A DNA stretch of 64,000 nt from Lepidostoma basale (Eukaryota > Arthropoda > Insecta > Trichoptera > Lepidostomatidae). The position numbers were made by a program, and so were the translations under genes. Shown piece after piece: positions 21,905 through 32,383 of the stretch. The notes beneath the pieces were generated by a model, which saw only the letters and a program-made list of their open reading frames with translations, made no database searches and had not been told where the DNA came from. The number at the start of each line of letters is the position of its first letter. Position 1 is the stretch's first letter. The stretch spans positions 186,001 to 250,000 of the forward strand of contig JAHDVF020001050.1 in assembly GCA_022606425.2 (NCBI GenBank). Reading direction: 5' to 3'.

Positions 21905-22262
21905 TACTGGTTTTAGAATAGGATACTGAGAATGATCCTGGGATCTAGATTCGGTGTTGTGGGGGAACTTGGAGGCACAGGACCAACCAAGAGATCCGTA
22001 CGATGACCCAGCAGCCCCTTATACCGAGCACCGGTCGCCGGTCGCCTAGCATGAGTTGGGCACGTATGCCGAGCCGAAGAGACCAGAGCGTACGCGTCTT
22101 GACCGACTGGAGTAAGACCTCTAGGAAGTCCTAGACAGCGCCTAATGGACAATATTCTGGCTGATTTGGTTAGGTTGGCCGAATCGGACTGCTGGGAGCA
22201 AAAGGCGCAAGATCGAGGAGCTTGGAGGAAAATCATCAAGGAGGTTCTTCAAACCCTATGAA
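21905..22262 (+). mobile_element. LINE-W fragment (C-terminus)
   Basis: Reads IRMILGSR, AGRLA.VGHVCRAEETR, GVRPLGSPRQRLMDNILADL and QDRGAWRKIIKE. Same block order as the open copy at 42678-43043, but frame-broken. Confidence 0.75.
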
Positions 22263-22379
22263 TCAGTAGTAGTATGCAAAATGAAAAATAAATAATGCAA
22301 CCTTAAAATAACTTTATTAACTGTTTAATTAAAACGCTGTTAGGTATAAAATATCAGAAATTGATTTTATGTAACAACA

Positions 22380-22500
22380 AAAATAACAAACCATCACGCC
22401 GTTTCTCCGTAGGGGTAGGCAGAGAGAATGGACCGCCACACTACTATATCCTGACATACCTTTCTAGCTTCCTCCACACTCATATTTTGAAATTGTCGCG
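22380..22500 (-). mobile_element. LINE-X 3' terminal fragment, minus strand
   Basis: AACCATCACGCCGTTTCTCC marks the reversed stop-and-tail end. It runs to TAGCTTCCTCCACACTCAT. Confidence 0.65.
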
Positions 22501-22620
22501 ACAGCTGAAGCTAAAACCAGAAGAGTTCACAAGAAATAAAATCAATTTGTGATATTCTACAACAGCGTTTTAATTAAATAGTAAGTGTTTCCGCCAAAAC
22601 AATGCATTTTGATTATAAAA
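22490..22620. mobile_element. Decayed foldback family B piece
   Basis: AAATTGTCGCGACAGCTGAAG is the B arm and stem III region. TTCCGCCAAAACAATGCA is the B outer flank. No intact core. Confidence 0.4.
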
Positions 22621-22689
22621 CAACTTTCATAAAACATTTCTAACCTAATCTAATATTAGATCTTGTAAACTGTTTTGTATAACTGAACT

Positions 22690-22890
22690 ATATTCGTATA
22701 TGCACACAACAGAAATAAGTATAGGACCAAGAGAGGTTGCGTGGAAAAGAGAGAGAAAACTATTTCTGGATGTTTTTCCTTTATCGTTCAAGGGCCCCAG
22801 GATTTTCCGTAACACCCTTCTCTCAAAAGTATTGTCTCTACAGATTTTGCCGCCACCGTCCACGCTTGGCACCCGTATGCCACTACTTTT
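22690..22890 (-). mobile_element. LINE fragment, minus strand
   Basis: Minus frame reads VPSVDGGGKICRD, FERRVLRKILGPLND, HATSLGPILISVV. The FERRVLRKI block is typical of the LINE-V/RTE-type C-terminus. Confidence 0.5.
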
Positions 22891-23114
22891 ATTAATAAAT
22901 AAAAACAGAAAATAAAGCAGAAAGATAACGTACTACAGATTATATTATAAGTAGGAACTTCAAGCGGGAGGATTTACTAACTTTCATATATTAAACTTGA
23001 CTATAGACCGTCGCTTAGCGTGGCAGGACTGATTAATATGTATTTAATAAGTAGCAACCACGATAAATAAATAAGAAGTCAGAGAGGATACACCGTCACA
23101 CATTTTTGCTTGTT

Positions 23115-23660
23115 TCTAGTGCTTCTTTTCTTCTTCTTCAAGCGTCCTGTCGGGTCCCCCCAACATTGGCAATCACCTCGGCGAACCTGTCCCTGTCCTG
23201 CGCCGCTCGGAACAGCTCCTCCACATTCCGGATGCCGGTCCACTCCCTCACGTTTCGCAGCCAGGACATATGTCTCCTACCGGGCCCTCGGCGTCTCTCA
23301 ATTTTCCCCTCCAATATCAGTTGGAGAAGGAGGTAATTTTCTCCACGCATCTCCACCCAGATGTGAAATGTTCCGAACCTTGATAGTTGATAACAGCTCC
23401 TTGTCAACTCTAGCTTGCCTCAGGACTTCGGTATTGGTAACCATATCTGTCCGGGGAATTCAGAGCATTCGGCGATAGAGCCACATTTCAAATGTTTCCA
23501 GTCTGTTCATTGGGTTGACTTTTAAGGTCCACGTTTCACATCTATATAATAAAACAGATCACATACTCGTATAGCATTTGATCATTCGCCAGCGGAGTTT
23601 CTTATTTGCGTGCTTCTCTAACTTTAACATTTAATGGGCGAGCACAATTATACCGTCTGC
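23115..23660 (-). mobile_element. LINE-S fragment, minus strand, with (GAA)n tail
   Basis: Minus frames read VLLYRCETWTLKVNP, NRLETFEMWLYRRMLRIPW, VLRQARVDKELLSTIK, GRRHMSWLRNVREWTG and AEVIANVGGTRQ. The tail is GAA-rich (TTC repeats near 23118-23140 on plus). Frame shifts once near 23330. Confidence 0.75.
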
Positions 23661-23924
23661 TTGCATGGTCGACATTGCAGATATAATGGTATCATATTTT
23701 TCACCAAACAATTCTGTCGCGTTTCGATAAAGGGGTGTGTCATGGTCAGGTCATGGAAAATCAAAAAATGAGTTAAATTGGTAGATTTGCCTTGAAATAA
23801 CAAATGGAGGTAGGTTATTTTTTGATAAAAATATTGATATAAAATTATGAAATATACAAAATTTAAGAACTTCCTTTGACTCTTTCTCTGATAAGAAATC
23901 TATGATGAATCTTTAAAAGCGGCC

Positions 23925-24178
23925 TTCGTGGTAGAGTGTCAACCTTTATGACTGCCTCACTGAAGGTCCCGGGATCGATTCCCGGCGATGCCAAAAATGA
24001 TGTTAAAAAATCAAGCTGTTTCGTCAGGTGGAATTCACGTGACAATAGAAATGGCGATAGACTTGCTACCTATCACATGTCATGAGAATGAATAGCTCAA
24101 AAATGTATACACTAATTGTGTTCAAATAATCTGTTGTATACAAATGTCAAAAGCAACGGAAAACTATCATATTCAAAT
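23925..24178 (+). mobile_element. tRNA-derived SINE, best copy
   Basis: An A-box-like TGGTAGAGTGT (23929-23939) and a B box GGATCGATTCC (23972-23982), 43 bp apart, form a pol III promoter inside a tRNA-like head. The body contains AATGGCGATAGACTTGCTACC and TATCACATGTCATGAGAAT and ends near AAGCAACGGAAAACTATCA. Body copies occur at 13955, 48330, 49258, 54440 and 58960. Confidence 0.7.
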
Positions 24179-24179
24179 A

Positions 24180-24830
24180 ACAAAAATCTTACATAATTGA
24201 AACAACTTGTATACCAAAATGCCACAAGATTCTTTATTTGTAAAATTTTCCTACTTAATGTCAATAGCAAGCTAGCACATACGAGATGGCGCTAACAATG
24301 GTCTAATTTCTTCTACTGTTGTGGTGGAAGGTTTAACTGACATATTATCATTTCCGAGGGCGCCTAGTGCTCTAGTTTTGTGAATCGAAGATCTGGATAC
24401 CTCACATGCCCCAAATTATGGCATTCATTCGTTAAATGTTAAAAATATATTTTTTTCTATTCGCATGAGTCGGTACAAGATTTCCATTATGCACTGATAA
24501 AACATATCCTCCGTAGAGAGGCAGTTAGCTCAACGCGGGCAATAAATTATAATGACGGTAATTAAATGAGTTGTGTGTCGCCAGGATAGATGATAAAGCT
24601 TCAAATATTCTCAGGCGCCATATTGTTACTCTTTAACCCGAGTTCCATAAAAGATGACGCGACGTTACTTTTCGTATAAACTGTGAATTTCCCAGAGTGG
24701 GCTTACTCGACCGAAAATGGCAGACCGTGTCTTACAACACACAACACAAAACAATGTTGCATTCAAGAGACGGATATTTCTTTTCGTGAATGTAAAATGC
24801 GAAAATCTTTAAAATATAAGAAATTTTTGT
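24180..24830. other. Unannotated; 24500-24690 may be single-copy conserved DNA
   Basis: 24530-24680 shows balanced composition, GGTAATTAAATGAG and a GACGCGACGTTAC stretch. No repeat partner in the window. Confidence 0.25.
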
Positions 24831-24834
24831 AATT

Positions 24835-25020
24835 CTTCTTCTTCTTTTCAGTGTAGACATTGTGGCCAATTTCTTAAGAGGGATTGGCCTCCTACGAAGT
24901 AGATTCCTTGCTGTCAATCCATGGTCTGCCTGGGGATTGTAGACGACCAACCCCAAGGTAGACCTTGGGGTTGACGTGCAATACAATATGCATAATTTTA
25001 TCTTCTCCTTTACCTAGGTT
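24835..25020 (-). mobile_element. Possible LINE end with (GAA)n tail, minus strand
   Basis: CTTCTTCTTCTTTTCAGTG starts a stretch with a local palindrome ACCCCAAGGT/ACCTTGGGGT. The tail style fits the LINE-S/T/U families; coding match is weak. Confidence 0.3.
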
Positions 25021-25028
25021 ATGTTCAC

Positions 25029-25074
25029 TATCTACATCTACATCTACATCTACATCTACATCTACATCTACATA
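25029..25074. repeat. (CTACAT)n microsatellite
   Basis: About seven perfect hexamer copies. Confidence 0.95.
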
Positions 25075-25079
25075 TAAAT

Positions 25080-26045
25080 AAAACACAATCTGGATTCTGT
25101 GTGTCTCCTTCTTTCTCGGTGATTCCTCATCAGATCCTTTTGAATCTTGGGGAATGGACTAAGTGGAATTTAGCGGTCGTCATAGGCATATTTTCGTTAT
25201 TAATCGAGCTCTAATTAACTTTATAAATTAATCAATTAATTGAAAATTTTCGTAGTGCAAACAAATATAGACCTTAATGTTCGTATCACCTGAGTATCAA
25301 TCTTTTGAGTCTATATTCGTTTGACACGGTCTGGAGAGAATTCAGTCTCCATGTAATTTTGTGTAGTGGCAACAATGTGTTTTGCTTTCTGACAGTCCAA
25401 TATATTGCGTTTTACTTTGGGATGTATAATACTTAATACGTTTTACTTATTACGTACTAAAATAATTGGTTGTTTAATTGGTACAGTCTATTTTATTGGC
25501 CATATTTTAATGTACATTAATGCAGACAGGTAATTATACTTCTTAATTTTGGCGAGTATAATTTTTACACGTCATTTTGAGGTTATGAACGAAATTTTAT
25601 TTTTTCGTGTGGCTGAAACTTATTCGTCTAGAGTTCTAGCCGTTCGATTGGTCACGTGGTCTCTGAACTGTCAATCTACTGTCAATCTCTTTGTACGTCG
25701 TAATATTTTGTAGGTATGAAGTTTCGGTGCTTTTAGGTTATGAAGTTTCTGGGATTAAAGTTATTTCAAAGGATGATAGCGAAAATATAAAATATTGGAC
25801 GTCGAAGCTCTACAAGAATATGAAGAAACTTGCTTCCGTAAGTATAATATAATATTTATATTTCTAATTCATAAATATATTTTCAGTTTATTCTATTTTG
25901 CTGTTTTCTTTATACGCATACTTTGGTCAGGGAAATTGTTACATTACCACAGCAACGGTAAGAAAGTTCTAATGATATACAATATGAATTACAATATGAA
26001 TGAATGACACAATTCTTATGACTTTTTCCGTTTATTTCTAGGAAA
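25080..26045. other. Unannotated; possible small exon end at 25837
   Basis: TTGCTTCC|GTAAGTATA at 25838 is a strong donor context after a short open stretch (VEALQEYEETCF). No acceptor, start or homology was recognised, so no gene is called. Confidence 0.2.
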
Positions 26046-26049
26046 ATAA

Positions 26050-26320
26050 AGTAACGGATCAGAGATGGGACGAAAATTACCGATGCAGCGTGCAAAATAA
26101 CTTCGTTAAAATGGAATTAGATCAATCAAACAACGGATGATCAGTGAATTAGATGTACTCTGGAGTGGCGAATGAGAACCGGCTCATTTTTACATTACAC
26201 AATATCACATTTGCACAAAACATTAATATGTTTAGAGAAACAAAACTCTTGATTTTGTTGTCCATGAAAATCACATCAGAGCCAATAAAGTAAGTTTCTA
26301 CGATCGTGATTTCGCTGTTG
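26050..26320. mobile_element. LINE-Z-like piece joined to an inverted arm
   Basis: 26060-26170 shares CCGATGCAGCG and CTGGAGTGGCGAA with 27770-27870 (same strand). 26197-26314 is the reverse complement of 28043-28160 (includes CTACGATCGTGATTTCG). Mosaic of the same repeat in both orientations. Confidence 0.5.
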
Positions 26321-26399
26321 TCACATGCACCTTTCATGACTAAAAACATTGTCAAAGCGCCCTTGAGGTGAGCTATTCACGAAAACGGCGATTATACAA

Positions 26400-26605
26400 A
26401 TTAAACAAACAAACCATCACGCCGTTTCCGGTAGGCAGACAGAATGGACCATAACACTACTCTATCCTGGCAAACCTCTCTAGCTTCCTCCACATTCATA
26501 CGAGTCATACACGCATGTCGATTCCTCTGACTTCTAACATGACCAACCTTTAAAATCTGATTAATTTAATTAATTTGACAAATTAATCAAATTAATCAGA
26601 TTAAA
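26400..26605 (-). mobile_element. LINE-X 3' end, minus strand, first unit of a tandem array
   Basis: Starts AACCATCACGCCGTTTCC (reversed stop and tail). 26432-26605 is the first 174-bp unit and ends with a palindromic AT stretch (TTAATTTAATTAATTTG...). Confidence 0.65.
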
Positions 26606-27131
26606 TAGGCAGACAGAATGGACCATAACACTACTCTATCCTGGCAAACCTCTCTAGCTTCCTCCACATTCATACGAGTCATACACGCATGTCGATTCCT
26701 CTGACTTCTAACATGACCAACCTTTAAAATCTGATTAATTTAATTAATTTGACAAATTAATCAAATTAATCAGATTAAAAGGTTTTATCAGTTTTATCGT
26801 TTTTATAAAGAATTTTGACAGGTGTACAAATAAATTTTTCATTTGTTCCAATGACAATTTGAATAATTTCTTCAACATAACACTACTCTATCCTGGCAAA
26901 CCTGTCTAGCTTCCTCCACATTCATACGAGTCATACACGCATGTCGATTCCTCCGACTTCTAACATGACCAACCTTTAAAATCTGATTAATTTAATTAAT
27001 TTGACAAATTAATCAAATTAATCAGATTAAAAGGTTTTATCAGTTTTATCGTTTTTATAAAGAATTTTGACAGGTCTGGTGTACAAATAAATTTTTCATT
27101 TGTTCCAATGACAATTTGAATAATTTCTTCA
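26606..27131. repeat. Tandem array of LINE-X-derived units
   Basis: Unit 2 (26606-26779) repeats unit 1 with a 174-bp period. Segment 26624-26874 then repeats as 26875-27131 with about a 251-bp period, differing mainly by a 5-bp insert (TCTGG). Each unit ends in an inverted repeat, AATCTGATTAATTT and complement. Confidence 0.85.
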
Positions 27132-27404
27132 ATATTATTTTTAAGTTCTTGCTGGTTAAGTGCCTTATTACAGATAATTTAAAAAATGGTGGATACGTGT
27201 AACATAAATTAAATAAACACAAAAGTCCGGATCGTCCATGTCAACATGTGCAACATTGAAAAAAACATTATGTGTTATTACATTATGTGCTAAATTAAAA
27301 AACAGTGGATACGTGGAACATATTATAAATTAAATAGACAATATGTGCACCGTCTAAAAAGAACATTTTGTGTAAAATTATTTTTATTTTGTTATTTTAT
27401 TTTA

Positions 27405-27625
27405 TATCATTGTATTTTATATTATTTGTTTTAGATTTATTTTGTTGGACGATCGAAGTGTGCGCGGGAGATGCCTATTGGTGGCGATGAGGTTCGCAAC
27501 CCATCACACCGCGCCTCCCGCGGGGCGAAAAGAGAAGGATGGAGTGCCGCATCAGTAAAAGTGTGACAGTCCATTCTCTCTGCTTACACTTTCGGGGAGA
27601 CGGCGTGATGGTTAGTTAGTTAGTT
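27405..27625 (+). mobile_element. LINE-X-related 3' end with (GTTA)n tail
   Basis: Reads VGRSKCAREMPIGGDEVRN, then a stop, QSILSAYTFGETA, stop TGA, TGG and GTTAGTTAGTTAG (27609-27629). Plus-strand relative of 1599-1778. Confidence 0.65.
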
Positions 27626-27769
27626 AGTTAATTTGACAAATTAGCCTAATTATTATTATTATTATTATGCATATAGCATGAACTGCCTTTTATAGTGTCC
27701 GCCTTATGGCAATTCAATTTTTTTTTTTTTTAATTCCAGGGCCCAACATTGATGAATGAAAGATCGGAC

Positions 27770-28000
27770 CAAAGTTGCCGATGCAGCAACTAATGTTTAA
27801 ATGGAATGGGATCGGTCATAAAGCAAGGACAACGGGTTATAAGATCTTCTGGCCTGGAGTGGCGAAAGAGAAACAGCTACACAAATTCTGGCAGATCACA
27901 AGCAAGATGGTCTGATGACATTAAACGAGTGGCAGGAGGTCAATGGCGCAGAGCGGCGAGGGATACAGTTGTGGAAGTCGGGAAGGGAGGCTTATGTAGT
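27770..28000 (+). mobile_element. LINE-Z-like 3' fragment
   Basis: Pieces KWNGIGHKARTT, LEWRKRNSYTN, SQARWSDDIKRVAGGQWRRA and RDTVVEVGKGGL match the WAGH...RWSDDIKR..G block of LINE-Z-type elements. Frameshifted. Confidence 0.65.
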
Positions 28001-28325
28001 ATTATCATCTATATTACTATTCCACGCCAGCGGACTCGCAGTGCCGAAATCATCGTAGAAACTTACTTTATTGGCTCTGATGTGAATTTCATGGACAACA
28101 AAATCAAGAGTTTTGTTTCTTTAATATAATGAATGTTTTCTGCAAATGTGATATAATATTGTTTATTTGATCATTAAATTTCATATAAAATATTCAAAAA
28201 ATTGTTTTTCTATTACATTAGTAATATGTATTCAAGTTTATAATTCATTGTATTTTTTGAATATATATTGGGTTTATTTATGTACTCGAATTTAGCAATA
28301 GCGAAGCGTTGCCGGGTCAGCTAGT
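28001..28325. repeat. Inverted arm and Helitron-like terminus
   Basis: 28043-28160 pairs with 26197-26314. The stretch ends GCGAAGCGTTGCCGGGTCAG then CTAGT at 28320-28324, a Helitron-like 3' end similar to those at 684 and 1877. Confidence 0.45.
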
Positions 28326-28444
28326 AAGAAATATAAGAGATATAGTGTAAGTTTACACGTGTAAGTGAGCGGGACATAGAAGGGGAAAAAATATTACATT
28401 AAATGGAATGGGGAACAGGCCTAATAAGTGCATGAGCGAGGCTG

Positions 28445-28560
28445 ACCCTATAACAGACTATTGCATATTTCCCTTATCCTTGAATTCCTTATTCTATCAC
28501 GGAGTGTCTTGCCAGATATGTTCTTAAGTGTCTTCATTTCTGAGACTCGCGCGTTTTTGG
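28445..28560 (-). mobile_element. LINE-T fragment, minus strand
   Basis: Minus frame reads ARVSEMKTLKNISGKTLRDR then IRNSRIREICN, matching 44233-44340 and 58285-58370. Confidence 0.65.
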
Positions 28561-28969
28561 TAATCGTGGTGTCCTGCATTCGATCATATATATCATGATC
28601 ACACAAGTCTTATAAATCTGAACTTTTTTGCTAAACTCAATGTCAAGGTTTTTAAATATTGTAATTATGAAATATCTAGAGATGACCGCAGCCATTTTTA
28701 CTTGACCCATTACCTTACATGGTAGATCCATTTGCCCACACAAGTCCACACCATCCGCGGTTTTTGAATTGAATTATAAATATATCCATGTTAATACAAT
28801 CGCTTAGAAAGCGAATGTTGTTGGGGCTCGCTTTACGAGTTGTTAAACAACGCAATACACACAGAGTGGAGAACAGGTAGACAAATATCATCATTTATCC
28901 AGTTGACGTATACTGCAGCTGTCTGTGAAACATCGGTTATAGAAGTTACCAAGAATTAATGTTGTTCAA

Positions 28970-29120
28970 TGAAATAATAATGAAATAAAATGTTGTTTTT
29001 TTGTAACAACTTCTATATTTGTCTTTATTTCGACAGCGATCGGATTCGCCAGGCTCGCTGTCGAAATAAAGACAAATGTAGAAGTTGTTATTAAAAAAGT
29101 CGTTTAATTTCATTATCATT
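28970..29120. mobile_element. Foldback element family C, copy C1
   Basis: Arms AACAACTTCTATATTTGTC and TTTATTTCGACAGCGA against their complements. The tip keeps GCCTGGCGAA-TCC on the minus strand but the first box is deleted. Confidence 0.6.
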
Positions 29121-29224
29121 TAAAATGAACTTCCATTAAGAGATTCCTGTTAAATGATTTGATTATTTTGGTCAATGAAATATACCAAGGTACAACTAGA
29201 TTGTGAATAAAGAAAAAAAAATAT

Positions 29225-29460
29225 TGTTTCTTAAACAATGATGTAAAACTCCATATTAAGTTAATAATACGAATGAAAACATCTGTTTTCTAGAAGTTTT
29301 ATTATATTTAATGTGATTGATATGTTTTGCCTGTCTAAGGCATTATCAAATGCTTAAGACAGACGAAACATTTGATAATACTTAGGCAGGCGTGTCATTC
29401 ACACAAAATATAGTAAAATTTATAGAAAGCAAACATTTTCGTTCGTAGTATTAATGAAAA
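29225..29460. mobile_element. Foldback family A, copy A6
   Basis: Outer flank CTTAAACAATGATGTAAAAC, arms with TTCTAGAAGTTTTATTATA. The tip holds AGACAGACGAAACATTTGAT and AATACTTAGGCAGGCG, a rearranged core. Confidence 0.6.
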
Positions 29461-30630
29461 AAATCTGGAAAATGTACATAGCGATGTATTTCATTGAAAA
29501 CTGTTCGATACTAGAAGAGCAAGTAGAACAAAACGAAATGTTCCTTTAACTATTTTTATTTTATTATTATTTTCATTTTGTAATACAAAAAAGAAAAAAA
29601 GGCAATTTCAAAACTTAAATATTATATATATCTATGCAATTTCTGAGGTTATATATTCTTTATTAATTTATCCTCGAATATTTCTAATTTAAATGTTTGA
29701 ACATAAAGAAATTGAATAACTATACAATATGACGTGACAAAGAAGGGAAGTGTCAGCAGTGTGGACACATTGTGTTGTGGAATTGATAATAAAATAAGAT
29801 GATGATAAGAAATATTTTCGATAGAAATCTTTTCGAAGTGTTCTAAATTGCATCGCCGCCATAGAAAGATCTCGCCATTAAAGTTTTATACTCCCACATA
29901 ACCGCGAGTACTTTCCATTATTTCTCTATGAAATTTTGAACCTATTCATCGAAGATAATGAACTCTGTGTATTTTATTATAAGTATTTACTCAGCAGACC
30001 GGGTAGGGTAGTGAAGGGTTAAATATAATACTAAAAACCTATGTAGGGGTGTAGCTCTTGATAGCCTTAGTTGGTGGTCTGAGACATTGGGTCAATGTCC
30101 AAATTATTGTACTTTATAACTAGTCGTCAGGAAAGAACAGCTTGGTGATATATCCTTTCAGTCTACTATAGGCGTAATGTTTAGTTTGTTAATCAGCTTA
30201 AGCAAAAAAATAAATATAAGTAAACACGTTTATCAGAATCAATAACTTATATATTGTCACATCAAAGGGTTTTAAGGAACTGTAAAACCGATATATTTAG
30301 TTACAATCATATTAAAAAATTCAAGCAGTTTATCTCTCTTCGGGATTTAGTAGATCGTAAAAGGGCGAATGTAAATATCGGGATAAGGGTGCTGCGAATA
30401 TGATTGTCCCTTCGAGTGGACTCTGAATAATAGAGTATGAGGGTGACGTAATAGCGGGATATAGGTACTCGTACGGAGGCTGGAGGCTGTACGGATACTG
30501 GGCGCGAGATGTAAACCTTATTCGTAAGTTGTTAAATAGAGTTAGTAAATAAAATATTTTATCCCAGGCTTGTTATGCTTTGTTATCGAAATTTTCTTTT
30601 TGTAATTGAAAAATACTTAATACAAAATCA
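29461..30630. other. Unannotated AT-rich DNA
   Basis: No coding motif or repeat family recognised. Confidence 0.3.
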
Positions 30631-30915
30631 CTTATAATTTTATTGATGGTTGAGGTATTAGTTTTGTAAAACGCCATTATTAATATATAATAGTAAACAC
30701 GATTGTTTACTTGGATTAAATTTATATATTTTATGTAAATAGTGACAAATTTGTTCCGCATTGCGAGGGCATTCTCAAACTGAACCTAATCGCCATACAG
30801 TTTGTCCTTATATTGATTTTAGAAAACTTAGGGGTGGGGGGAAATTATATAATGCAAAATCATTATCTAAATAAATATAAGGACAATGATTTATGATTAG
30901 GTTCAGTTTGAGAAT

Positions 30916-31036
30916 TGTTATTTTATGTATCGACAATATCAGTAGCGCCATCTATCTTTGAATACATGTAATATGTACTTTTGTAACAATAAAAAGTTTA
31001 GTTCGTATCCCTAACTCAAGTGTTTAATTTATAATA
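30916..31036 (+). repeat. Copia 5' LTR
   Basis: 121 bp starting TGTTATTTTATGTATCGACA and ending TTTATAATA. It contains an AATAAA (polyadenylation-type) signal. Identical to the 3' LTR by eye. Confidence 0.92.
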
Positions 31037-31050
31037 GGTTATGGGACCAG
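31037..31050 (+). promoter_or_regulatory. Copia primer-binding site
   Basis: GGTTATGGGACCAG directly after the LTR closely matches the Drosophila copia site, which pairs with the internal part of initiator tRNA-Met rather than its 3' end. Confidence 0.75.
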
Positions 31051-31145
31051 TATTTTTTAGTTTTTCTCGCAATTTTCGTGGACATTATTAGTGAAATAGA
31101 CTTTGCAGATTGAGATAAACTGTAATTAACGCTGTGACTGTGAAA

Positions 31146-32219
31146 ATGACGACGAACTATCATGTCAGTGTGCCTAAACTGAAAGGGCGGGAGAATTACA
31201 GTGAATGGGCTTTTGCGGCTGAGAATTTCTTAATTCTGGAGGGGCTGTCTGATTGCATCAAGTCGGAGACAGTACCAGAAGAAATAGGAGCAGCAGGTGA
31301 CGCAAAAACCAGAGCCAAACTTATTCTCACAATAGATTCGTCGCTGTACGTACACATAAAAGATGTACAAACGACCCATGAGCTGTGGAAGAAATTGAAG
31401 AACCTATTCGATGACTCAGGATTTACGAGAAGGATCAGTTTGCTGAGGAGTTTGATTTCCATTCGACTCGAGAATAGTGTTTCAATGACTTCGTACGTGA
31501 CACAGATAATTGAAACAAGCCAGAAATTGAGTGGTACGGGTTTCAAAATTAATGATGAGTGGGTCGCATCGCTTTTGTTAGCGGGATTAACAGAAAAATA
31601 TTCCCCTATGATAATGGCGATCGAGCATTGCGGCATACCATTGACAGCAGACGCCATTAAAACAAAGTTGTTGGACATGGAAGAAAGCGGAAACGGAGGC
31701 GACAGCAGCGCTTTCAATTCCAGTGGTGCGTTTGCGAGTTATAAGAAGAACCGGAAAGTTGGTAGCACTTCAACCAAAGACAATGCCCATATGTCAAAGT
31801 CAAAACCAAAGGTCATAACATGTTATAGATGTAAACAAACAGGCCATTATCGAAATCAATGTACATTTTCGAACAAAAGTTCATCGAATACAAATAATAA
31901 TGAGCGTACAAGCAGTAATGCGTTTAGCACCGTGTTCTTGAATGGTGAATTTTGCAAAAGCGATTGGTATATTGACTCCGGGGCGAGTGTTCATCTTACC
32001 GCGAACAAAGAATGGTTGTCAAATGTGTCGCGGGATCTTATGATTAAGGAAATTGTCGTGGCCAACTTTCATTTTTGTCGTGATTTAGTAAAAGATAAAA
32101 TTGTTAAAGTACTGTATGTGCCAACAGCTGATATGCCAGCTGACATTTTAACGAAAAGTTTGTGTTCAGCAAAGCATTATAAATTTATGTTACTTCTTGG
32201 GATAGTTTGTTTAGATTAA
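31146..32219 (+). CDS. Copia gag-protease fused in frame to the RNase H C-terminus (deletion derivative)
   Basis: The frame opens at a GTG at 31134, but ATG 31146 gives MTTNYHVSVPKL and 357 aa. The N-terminal two thirds is a copia Gag (WAFAAENFLILEGL, ELWKKLKNLFDDS, LLAGLTEKYSPM). A zinc knuckle CYRCKQTGHYRNQC (CX2CX4HX4C) lies near residue 230. The protease active site is in WYIDSGASVHLTAN. At about residue 308 the frame jumps to the extreme RNase H end (HFCRDLV, VLYVPTADMPADILTKSL). About 1000 residues of integrase and reverse transcriptase are absent, yet the frame is open. A gag-carrying non-autonomous element is plausible. Confidence 0.85.
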   Translation: MTTNYHVSVPKLKGRENYSEWAFAAENFLILEGLSDCIKSETVPEEIGAAGDAKTRAKLILTIDSSLYVHIKDVQTTHELWKKLKNLFDDSGFTRRISLLRSLISIRLENSVSMTSYVTQIIETSQKLSGTGFKINDEWVASLLLAGLTEKYSPMIMAIEHCGIPLTADAIKTKLLDMEESGNGGDSSAFNSSGAFASYKKNRKVGSTSTKDNAHMSKSKPKVITCYRCKQTGHYRNQCTFSNKSSSNTNNNERTSSNAFSTVFLNGEFCKSDWYIDSGASVHLTANKEWLSNVSRDLMIKEIVVANFHFCRDLVKDKIVKVLYVPTADMPADILTKSLCSAKHYKFMLLLGIVCLD

Positions 32220-32262
32220 ATTTATATTTATGTGTGATAGTGGATATTGCGATAAGTAGGGA

Positions 32263-32383
32263 TGTTATTTTATGTATCGACAATATCAGTAGCGCCATCT
32301 ATCTTTGAATACATGTAATATGTACTTTTGTAACAATAAAAAGTTTAGTTCGTATCCCTAACTCAAGTGTTTAATTTATAATA
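32263..32383 (+). repeat. Copia 3' LTR
   Basis: Identical to 30916-31036. A short purine run (AAGTAGGGA) just upstream is the likely polypurine primer. Confidence 0.92.

Noticed and set aside
23929..23982. Possible tRNA gene
   Set aside because: A and B boxes are present, but the acceptor stem does not close and the sequence continues into a repeated body, so it is a SINE head.
24892..25086. Minus-strand frame with a DVDVDV run
   Set aside because: It is only the translation of the CTACAT microsatellite.
26432..27131. Regularly spaced repeats as a CRISPR-like array
   Set aside because: Units are 174-251 bp, derived from a LINE end, with no short-repeat/unique-spacer pattern; the host is a eukaryote.
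27609..27629. (GTTA)n tails as telomeric repeat
   Set aside because: The insect telomere repeat is TTAGG; here the unit is 4 bp and always follows the LINE-X stop codon.
31196..31717. 173-codon minus-strand frame in the copia gag region
   Set aside because: It is the exact antisense shadow of the well-supported Gag frame.
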